Shown here piece by piece: positions 21,929-31,300 of a DNA stretch of 64,000 bases. A model generated the notes under the pieces. It was not told the DNA's origin, searched no databases, and saw nothing but the letters and a program-made list of their open reading frames with translations. Made by a program: the position numbers and the translations under genes. Location of the stretch: NCBI GenBank assembly GCA_013368315.1, contig JAACJM010000144.1, positions 124,001-188,000 of the forward strand. Direction: 5' to 3'. This DNA is from Tetrapyrgos nigripes (taxonomy: Eukaryota > Basidiomycota > Agaricomycetes > Agaricales > Campanellaceae). Each line of letters begins with the position of its first letter. Position 1 is the first letter of the stretch.

Positions 21929-22507
21929 TAGGGAACAGCACGGGGATCCCGCGGGGAAAAATTTCTGACCCGTCCCCGTCCCCGCCGAAACCCGTCCCCG
22001 CCTTCACGGGTCAAGGGTAGCGGCGGGGCAGACGGGTCTGAAGCGAAACCCGCGGGTTACGGGTATGTACTTATACTTCAGTACATGCATCTTGTCATCA
22101 CTAGCTTAACATTAGACTATATTGATGTGTGATGTATGTTGAGGTCAGTTAAGTGGATGCTAACACTGTCCAGTAATATACTGGTACACTGGTAAAGAAC
22201 AGTACTACCCGTTCTCTCGTAAAGAATTTTTTTGTCTGCATACCAAACATACATACTATCTCTGGTACGTCTTGTTTAGATCTATATAGATATGAGCCTG
22301 GAATAACTATATAGTTTACAGTTTACATGAGTTTAGATTCTCCAAAATTGTGCCGGCAACGGCCCTCCAGCATCCATCAGGCGGGTCAGTTTACCCGTCT
22401 GACGGGTCGCGGGTTTGGAGCGGGATGAATAAGCCAACCCGTCCCCGTCCCCGCCATACCCCGTCCCCGTGACCCGTCACTTACCCGCCAACCCGTGCTA
22501 TTCCCTA
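21929..22507. mobile_element. hAT-type MITE rich in CCCGTCCCCG
   Basis: TAGGGAACAGCACGGG at the left and the inverse of TAGGGAATAGCACGGG at the right are flanked by ACAATTAT on both sides (21921-21928 and 22508-22515). The 8-bp duplication and TAGGG-type ends fit hAT elements. Both arms contain runs of CCCGTCCCCG and CGGGT; the centre is AT-rich. Confidence 0.85.
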
Positions 22508-22515
22508 ACAATTAT

Positions 22516-23983
22516 ACATCAAATCCCTCTGTTACGCCGTATTTTCCTGATAATCCCTTGGCTATTTCATGCTCACATTACTCCTGGATGACCACTCTGT
22601 CATATGCAGTACTTGTTTTTTGTGTGCACTCTGTATATACGTTTATACACTCCTTGCAACTTGCACACACGATTCGAGCCCACCGCTCAGCGCACGCTGA
22701 CTAAGCCACATGTGGCAGTGGTTGGCTTTGCGCAACCTCTCTGATGACTTTTGTGCGTAGATAGTTCAATTGATCATTTTTCATTTTTCTCTGATGTAAG
22801 CTCTGATGATACTACTTATGGTATATCACTGCATGGATCAGTACTGTTAATCACTTAAAGCTTCTGCACTATGATGCATTTTTATTTAACACTGATGGTC
22901 TTTTTCCAGAGTGTAGGCAACGCCCATGCAAAGGACAACTTTCTTGTAAGACGAGGGAAAAATGAAGACTTCTCAGCCAGCAATTCCTGCAATCAGGAGA
23001 TTATAGATACAGCACAAGCTCCAGCACGCACCAGAAGGTATATTAACACTTCGCACAAAAATTAACAGTCGAGTCCATATCATATGTATATCCAGTTCTT
23101 ATTTTTTGGCTCTGGCAGTGATCTTTATTAGTTCAGGAAAGTTCAGGCCAGATAGTATTGACAAAAGCATGTGAATGTCCAAACAATGACCAACATAGCC
23201 AGTTAGTGCTACTTATCTTCATCCAGATGTCACCCAGGAAGCAATTTTACGCATGGCAAATATGTCTACCGCTGGGTGATATAGATCATACATGCTCCAG
23301 AATTTATACAGTTGTGGACAACCAAAGTTGAGAAACTTTTTCATTGAGTTTTTCCCAGGCCAAGCAACTTCATAGACCAAAGAAAAGTATCTTTCTGACT
23401 ACGAACCTAGAAAGCAGTTTTAACTAGCCGATTTTCCTCAAAGTGAGGTTCGGGTTTTTGACCCCCAAAGAAACCGCTAAAAATCTCCAAAATAGCGGAA
23501 AACACTCCATTCGCAAAGGTGAGTATGATCCACAAAGAAAAATAAGCAATCAGACAAAAGTTTTCTAGTCCAGATATAGTAATCTGCTGTGCTCCACTTC
23601 TAAGAACAATCCAACCATGCTTGTTGGGCGACCTCTCAAGCGCAAAAGGGTCACGACAGGACTCCGGCATTAAGGGCCCAAGCCTAAAGTACCTCCAGAG
23701 TCCAAAGAAACATCTACAGAAGCTGTACTGTCAGCTGAGCATTCGGGCATCAGTCAGACAGAAATGTCTCACTTGTCTCACAACAAAATTTGGGACGAGT
23801 AACTCTGATCCTTGACAGCTACGATTATATCTTTTTACTGAAATTTCATTGTGAACTTAATCCCATTGAGATGGTGCATTTTTGAGTCTTATTGGTCATT
23901 TAACCACCTTAACATTTTCTTGCAGTATTGGGGCTGGTGCAAATACAGATACTGGGGAAAGGTGCCACTGCTTCGCATGGCAA
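22516..23983. other. Non-coding region
   Basis: It contains the second hairpin repeat copy (22662-22735). Remaining frames are short and none has coding character. No further element ends were recognised. Confidence 0.45.
22662..22735 (+). repeat. Hairpin repeat, copy 2
   Basis: This is the diverged partner of 18046-18121. It contains AGCCCACCGCT and AGTGGTTGGCT arms and the same GGCTTTGCGCAACC end. Confidence 0.7.
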
Positions 23984-24555
23984 GTTACGAGGCCCTCCTC
24001 AACAAAACCTCACTCTTGTATTGACTACGTTGCAGCTACTTGCAAAGTAGTATGAGCGAAATAAGTTGGGAGTTTGAACCCGTGGAAAAGACTTTGGGGT
24101 CACTACAGGCCGCTAAGAGTACGACATAAACATAAATTAATGACGATGAAGAGGCAAGAATTCTGAATTACGAGGGCGTCGAGGCTGAAGCCAAGCTTCA
24201 GAAGCGGAGGAAGTAGGGCGGCGAGTACTGGCAAACGTTGGATAACAATTAGTATGGCCATACTTGGGGAGAGAGCCGTGGACACGAGTAAGTATCCCAT
24301 GAAGCACAACGCTGGCAGTGAAGGTGAGATGAGTCAACACACTGGCATGACGTCATGATTGTTGACGTATGTAGACCCGGTCCAGACTCAGTCTGGATAT
24401 TTCGGGTTGATCGGGAAAGTAGAGACCGGCATGGTGTGGTGACGACACACAGTTGGGTTGAGTGGCAACGAAAAGGGGTGGGAGTTTGAGGTCCTGGTAA
24501 AATTAAAATTTTCGAGGTCGACATAAGTTAACTCGGCCTTAAAGGGCCTCGTAAC
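23984..24555. mobile_element. Inverted-repeat element of the GTAACGAGGCCC family, copy C
   Basis: The ends are GTTACGAGGCCC (23984-23995) and GGGCCTCGTAAC (24544-24555). The left end is preceded by the same hairpin (GCCACTGCTTCGCATGGC) as copies A and B. The right half matches copy D in inverse orientation. The element ends about 20 bp before the tandem promoter array of the esterase gene. Confidence 0.7.
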
Positions 24556-24573
24556 AGCATTCGCCACGCGTCA

Positions 24574-24910
24574 TGTGTGCTGTCAATCAACAAAAGTCTC
24601 GCAAAGTTATAAAAGCCACCTTGAGTCATAAGAGTCTCCGTCTTGGGCCTAGGTTATTTTGCAGGGCTTTTTTAAAAAGGAATCGCTTGTGAACCGTAGT
24701 GAGAACCATCGTTTTTTATATGTGTGCTGTCAATCAACAAAGTCTGCCAAAGTTATAAAAGCCACCACCAGTCATATGAGTCTTCGTCTTGGCCCGCGCC
24801 TAGGTTATAAGAGGAGTAGCTTGTGAACCGTAGTGAGAACCATCGTTCTTTACTATACGTGTACTCTCAATCACTAAAAGTCTCGCAAAGTTATAAAAGC
24901 CACCTTGGGA
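24574..24910 (+). promoter_or_regulatory. Triplicated promoter segment of the esterase gene
   Basis: Three units begin near 24574, 24721 and 24858. Each contains a CTGTCAATCAAC-like word, then AAGTTATAAAAGCCACC. The two upstream units also share GTGAACCGTAGTGAGAACCATCG. Each unit therefore carries its own TATA box (24607, 24753 and 24891). The last TATA lies about 45 bp before the start codon. Confidence 0.75.
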
Positions 24911-24940
24911 GGCTAGAAAAACATCACTTTCGAATCCTCG

Positions 24941-26866
24941 ATGTTTTCCCAACCTGTTGCGCTTGTAGCAGCGATACTCTCGTTCTCGAGCCTCGTTGCT
25001 GGACGCCATACTACCGCACCTGTGAAATTTCACAGGAATTTCGACTCGACATGTTCTTCAATTGCTTCCAAATTCTCCATACCGAACGCGACAGTCTTGT
25101 CGTCGGAACTTGTCTCGAAAGGGACAAACCTTACGTTCTCCCAAGATCCTTTATGCGTGAACCCGCAACTATCACCTCCGTCTCTGGTGATTCCCGCAGA
25201 TGTCTGCCGTATTACTTTAACTGTTCAGACTTCCGACCGGTCGGGAATCAATATGGAAACCTGGCTACCGAGAAATTGGACGGGGAGGTTTATGAGTACA
25301 GGCAATGGAGGTAATGGAGGATGTGAGTGCTTGCATTTCTGGAGGTCATGTCTCGAAGTATACTGATGATTGTTAATGGCAGGCATTCAATATGCTGACG
25401 TGACATATGGATCTGCTCTGGGTTTCGCGACTGTTGGTACAAAATATGGCGGTCAGGGTGGTATGACTGGGGAACGTTTCCTCAACAACTCAGATGTCCT
25501 CAAGGATTTCGTCTTTCGCGGGTGAGTACCTCGAAGTGCTGTGGCCATTTCGTCTAATGACCTCATGCTGACCTGTGGGCTATAGTATCCATACGGGAGT
25601 GGTTGTTGGGAAAGACGTAACCAAGACTTTTTACGGTTCTGCACACACTAAATCGTATTACATCGGATGCTCTACAGGTGTGTGCTAGTAGCTTAGAATG
25701 CTTTACATTGGCTGACAATCTCCTCGTTACAGATGGTCGTCAAGGGCTTAAATCCGTACAAGACTTTCCAGAAGATTTTGACGGAGTCATGGTTGGTGCC
25801 GCAATGAACCAATGGGGCAACCTCATAGACAGCTACAGCCACATCTACAACATCACTGGAAGTCCCGATGCGGCTAGTTTCGTGCCCGCGAAGGTTTGGC
25901 AGAACGTTATCAGTCCAGACATTATGAAGAAATGCGATACCATTGACAAGGTGAAAGACGGAGTTATCGAAGACCCTAATCTGTGTAATTACGATCCCAG
26001 TGGTCTCGTATGTTCAAGTTCGGGTTCCGGCAATAACTCGAGCTGCATCACGGCAGAGCAAGCAGAGACGGTGAAGAGGATCTTCAGTCCTTTCTTCATT
26101 GGGAACAAGTTCATCCAGTCCCGTTTTACCCCTGGTGCCGAGAGTACGTTACCAGCATTGAGCTTCTTGTTGGCGGGAGATATATTCGGGCTGAGCGCGG
26201 TTAGTCCAGTTCCTGTCTGCACTTTTAAATCTCCTCCTTGCTGACTGGTAATGACACATACCTACATTATTATAGGATTGGTTCAAATACGCTGTCTACA
26301 GCGATCCCAACCTGGATGTCAAAACCCTGGGACCAGCTGATTGGCTGAAAAATATAGAACTAGACCCGTTCAACATTTCCACTTTCTCAGGCGACATCTC
26401 TGCATTCAGGAATCGAGGAGGCAAGCTCCTCACTTATCACGGTCAAGGCGACGCTATCATATCTCCCAACAACTCTGTTATCTACTTCAACCACGTTTCG
26501 GATACGCTTGGCCTGTCGAGATCTCAGATGGATGATTTTTATCGTGTCCTCCGTGTGGGTGGTTTGAACCACTGCTCTCAAGGTGCTGGGGCTTGGAATG
26601 TCGGGCAAGGGCTCTTCGGGGATACGACTCCTGGGAGTGACTACCTAGACCCAGAGAAGAACATCCTGATGGCTACGGTTAGATGGGTTGAAGAGGGTAC
26701 AGCACCAGACACGATTCTAGGCACAAAGTTTGTTAATGACACGAACAGTCTCGGGGTCGAATTGTCCAGGCGGCATTGCATGTATCCATTCAGGAACACA
26801 TACGACGGCGTGGGAGACAGTACAAAGCCTGAAAGCTGGTCGTGTCAACCGGTTTCTGACTGGTGA
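24941..26866 (+). CDS. Secreted tannase/feruloyl esterase family protein, five exons, about 556 aa
   Basis: Exons 24941-25322, 25383-25521, 25586-25677, 25733-26199 and 26276-26866 sum to 1671 nt with an open frame and GT-AG borders. The N-terminus has a typical signal peptide (about 20 residues, ending near SSLVAG). Landmarks are STGNGGNGG and ADVTYGSALGFATVGT, the nucleophile region GCST, GQGDAIISP holding the catalytic Asp, and GLNHCSQG holding the catalytic His next to Cys. This is the CS-D-HC arrangement of tannases and feruloyl esterases, which cleave ester bonds in plant phenolics outside the cell. Several N-glycosylation sites (NXS/T) are present. The residue after GCST is Asp, because the intron falls inside that codon, where Gly is usual. 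This is the only clearly intact host gene in the window. Confidence 0.9.
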
Positions 26867-27663
26867 ACGTCGGCGTTGACATAAAGAGCAGGATGTTTTG
26901 CAACTAGTAGATTAGCGACTTCAGAATTTTTGTACCTACTTACATATAATGACTGTCGAACTATCTTCCATCCTCAGATCAGAAGTTTTCACCTGAGGCA
27001 ATCTTCAAAGAAGACGCTTCCCAATAATGTGGGTTGTTTGAACGCTAGGAAAGTTTCCGCAAAGTGCCCTGGTATAAATTGTCTGATCTATGGGCATATA
27101 TGGGATGGGCACATATCATGAGAGAACAGATGATGCCGGGTTAGCCTCGGACATGATCTTTTCTGGCAGTTTTCTGAGATCAGGTTTCGGTGTCTTCGTG
27201 TAACGCATCCAGGCTGGATGGCGAATTTCTGATTTCAGAATGAGATTCAAGCAATGAACAACGGAATCCCTAAAAAACCAACTCCAGAGCTCAACAATTG
27301 CTGCAGTGGGAATCACTTACTCCAACTACCCTACTACTTACATATGTATATGGGCTAAGCATATCATGAGTCTTGCTCAGACAGTAGGATCATATTCTCC
27401 TGAAGTTCAAGTTGCTAGTAAGCATTCCAAAAATTCCGAAGGCTTCCAAGTTTTCTCTCTTCCCTTACCCTTACTGTCGAGGTTCCTACAGACTGCAGTA
27501 TTGCAAAAGTCGTTGAGTGACTCAGCGGCGTACCAAGCGGTCAGTCATCACTGAGTCACGACTCATTTTACACGCCCCATACAAGTGTGTCTTAGTCACC
27601 TTGGGCGGCATTGCATATTTCCAAAGATCTTTGTGCAAACTTAAATTTCGGAGTTTTCAGTGC
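26867..27663. other. 3' flank of the esterase gene and spacer before the Copia element
   Basis: No gene or repeat is recognised. Short frames only. Confidence 0.5.
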
Positions 27664-28032
27664 TGTTGAATTGGCGCATTCAGTTGCAGCCATCAACGTA
27701 TTCTATGTAGAACAATAGTAGTAGTTATATATAGAACAATAAGATTATATAGACAATAAAGTGTAGTACGACAATAGTGTACGAAACCAGCATTGTTCTA
27801 TCCAGTACAATAGAATCTTATTGTTACTCTAGTATTAGTTTACATGTATTTGTATCTCCTAAAAGGTATATAAGGACTGGTAGATAGTCCCCCAAATAAC
27901 AAGTTTTTACACTTAACCCACATCGCTCTACAAGCCTCTAACAAGCCTAACAAGCTAATTCTTATCCCCAGGTAAGTTGCGTAGTTGCCACTGCGTCTAG
28001 TAGTGTACAAGCCGTACCATGCCTGCTTAATA
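27664..28032 (+). repeat. Copia 5' LTR
   Basis: It starts TGTTGAATTGGCGC and ends CTGCTTAATA. A TATA box (TATATAAG, 27867-27874) lies in the second half. The terminal dinucleotide is TA, where the 3' LTR has CA. Confidence 0.9.
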
Positions 28033-28044
28033 GGTTATGGGCCC
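28033..28044 (+). other. Copia primer binding site, complementary to the initiator tRNA-Met anticodon arm
   Basis: GGTTATGGGCCC directly follows the LTR. Its complement GGGCCCATAACC is the anticodon stem-loop region of eukaryotic initiator tRNA-Met. This is the internal, half-tRNA priming known from Drosophila copia rather than 3'-end priming. Confidence 0.75.
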
Positions 28045-28346
28045 CGAAGGCCCTTGGGAGCGCCTTTAATGGCTGCAAACCATAGACTTTGCATACTACC
28101 TGGATGGCGCCTTCATGGCAGCCTGTGGCGCCCTTTGTGGCAGCCTGCGTCGCCTTTAATGGCTTGACGATATGTCCAACAGCGCAGGACTTATGTCCAG
28201 CTGCAGTTGTTGACGGTCTAGGGGAGTAGTCACTGTCATGGCGCGTTCATCGCTGCCTCTTTTTACTTTCACATGGCGCATTTAATGCTGCCTTCTTCTG
28301 CATATGGATAAATGCTGACAGTTGACTTCCCCAGATATTATCAAAG
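28045..28346 (+). repeat. Copia leader with repeated GGCGCCTTTAATGGC-like words
   Basis: The leader contains at least six variants of a word like GCGCCTTTAATGGCTGC (for example near 28061, 28106, 28126, 28148, 28240 and 28274). The LTR start GGCGCATTCAGTTGCAGCC belongs to the same set. Confidence 0.55.
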
Positions 28347-31300
28347 ATGTCCTCCAACGTCCTGATGACTACTGTACCCGTCTTCGCCGGTGTTGATTTC
28401 AACATCTGGGCTGACATCCTTCTCGCCTGGTTGCAGGCTACTGGACTTAGTTCTGTCCTTAGCACTGATCGCCCTAATGATGCCGAAGTGAGTACCGCTT
28501 CTCCTCTATCTGCTGAAGACGCGGCGGCTCAATCTGAGGCTATCACGGCGGCTCAAAAGAAACAGGCTGACTGGGATGAGAAGAACGATAAGGCCATGGG
28601 GTCTATCAAACTTCGTCTTTCTCCTCCCGTTCGTCAGAAGACGCTTGGAATGACTACTGCCAAGGCCATTTGGGTCTTTCTCAAGAAGACCTACGGGAAA
28701 CCTGGTGTTTCCGCAATCTACACGGATTTCAAACGTGCTACCTCCATCACCATTCCCAACGACGCTAATCCTAGTGCTGCGATCGAGCTTATTCGCATGC
28801 ACTTCGATAGGGTCAGTGCCGCCGGTATCCCTACTGACGACCCCTCTGGCAATTCCCTTACAAAAATCACCAACTTCCTCATCGTCATGTTCATCATCTC
28901 GAAACTGCCCCCCAGATATGAGTATCTCATCAATATGTATACTCAATGTTCAATTGAACAAGTCGACAATCAGAATCTTGATGGTCTACAAAGCGAGATT
29001 CTCAATATCTGGGAATCTCGCCAGGGAGCTTTCAAGGGGCCTTCAGGGAAAGCCCAAGCCAACCGTCTTTCAGCTGTCAAACGAAAGGACGGTAACCCTA
29101 GTTTCCAACAGCAGCAGCAGCAGCGCCCTAGTGGCAGCAGCAGCGGCGCTAACGGAGCCAGCGGCTCTAATGGGAATAACAAGGGAAAGGGCAAGGGAAA
29201 GGGCAAAGGAAAAGCTCAATTCCGTCGAGGAGGTCGAGCTGGAAAGTTCGAACAGGCCAAGAGACAGGGCCAGGCACATCTTGTCCACGACGACATGTCT
29301 CCCATGATGCACACTGTCACCGTCGTCGACACGCCCGCTGCAGTTGATACCCGTAAGCCATTCTTTATGGAAACGGAAAAGCCTTTTGACGCCTTCTTCA
29401 CAGGTACCAAAAGAGCTATCAACCTTGCACGCGATATTGGCGCTAGACCATCTGGTGAGACTGTTGCTACTCTTGAGGATGTCGTCATGTCTCACCCCGA
29501 TCCTTCCTCCTTCACTCCACTTACCCCTGCTCCCCGTTCTAAACGCACTCTCACGGAACGCATCTATTGGAACAACCTTCAATCATCTACTGATGGTTGG
29601 GGTGATGCTGGCAACTGGAATGGTTGGAACGGTGAATATCCCGAAACTCAGACCGGTTCAGATGCCGATATGGCATGCGCTCAAGGAGAAGATGCCAGTT
29701 GGAACGAGGACACTCTGGTGAACACTTCGGAACTCGGAAGTGTGTTTGGCTCCACAACGACGGAGTCAGGTGCAAAGGTTTCTCAGGACATCCGGACACC
29801 TGTTCCACTTATCGACCGTCTTGCCGCGGATCCTGCTGCCGAGATGATGGAATGCGCAATGCACCTTGGGGAGAGGTTCCAGAACCCCGAGGATCCTCTA
29901 CACATCTATGGGGAACCCCTCAGAACAGCACTGAACACCGTTGCCCCAACGGGAACGAGTGGCACTCTTTCTCTTGTCCAACGACTTGCTGCAGTCCGCA
30001 GCGAGATGCCAAGTGGCTCACAGCCTGCACCTCCCAATGGCATGACCACTCAATCTTTGCCATCCAGCCGTGTTGCAAGCCCAACACCTGGCACGACTTC
30101 GACGGGATGGGAATGGCTGACTCCTCATCTCCAAAACGAGGATGGAAGGTACGACGAGCTAATCGACTGGCAGCGAGACGCAACAATCGGACTAGGAGGG
30201 ATGGAACTACCCTCCAGGGCTCCAACTCCGAGTTCAATGCCAGAACTCCGGAGCATGTCTCCGAGCCTATCCGAAACCAGCGACCTCGAGTACATGTCAA
30301 CTCCGCCATCAAACGGCGGGATGAGTCTTCCTACATCACCCGTAGAGGACACCGCATCGTACGGAATTCCAAGTCCACGACCTTCTACCCCCGTCATGGT
30401 TACCGTCAATGCCGCAAATAATTATGGATGGTCCCTAGACTCCGAACCCTCCGGCTTGGACAATGGTTATCTCAGGTCAGATCTCAATTCAGATCTTATG
30501 AATAAAAGTACTGATGCGCTTTTCCCAGCAGCTCGTAATTTGGAAGCAGGTTCTTCATGTATATATTTATTACATACCGCTCCTCTGGGTTTGACTACCC
30601 CTTTTATTTATAATGATCTGTACACTAGCCCTGGCGGCAACAATAAATATTTATGTGCCTGTGGCACTCTGTTCTCACTATGCCAGAAGTGTAAGAAAAA
30701 GAGATCTGATACTGTCAAAATCCACTTCAGTGATGGATGGTTACTTGATTCTGGAGCATCAGCGCATTTTACGTTCGACATCAATGACTTTGTTGAATTG
30801 AGTTACATAAAACCAATTCCAGTGAAAACTGCCAATGGATTCACGAAGATTCGTGCATCCGGAACAGTCCTGATCTCTCAACGTAAAAGAGTGATGAAAT
30901 TATATCCGGTCTATTACATTCCCGATCTAAATCAACGACTCTTATCTGTCGGTCAATTTTTAAATGACAACATGTTTATGCGCGGTAACTCCGATCATAT
31001 CACCATTTCGAGAAATTCAACATTCTTGACTTTCTCAAAGCGTATACCGGAAGAAACGCTATACTATCTTCCACACAAATCGAAAATTGTCGCTTCTAAA
31101 GCCAATCTTTTGATTTATCTTATCGACTACGAGATTTTACATCGTCGTATAGGACATCCCTCTCGTGATGTTCTAAAACATGTCGGACAACACACCCTTG
31201 GCACTCCTGAATTCATTATTCCAAAGAACTTCCTTTGTGCAAAGGCTGTCTTGAAGGCAAAACTCCCAGACAGGCTTACCCTCCTAACGAACGACGTGCT

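Noticed and set aside
31221..31245. Programmed -1 frameshift in the Copia element
   Set aside because: No X XXY YYZ heptamer lies at the shift, Copia elements normally use one frame, and a second opposite shift exists downstream.
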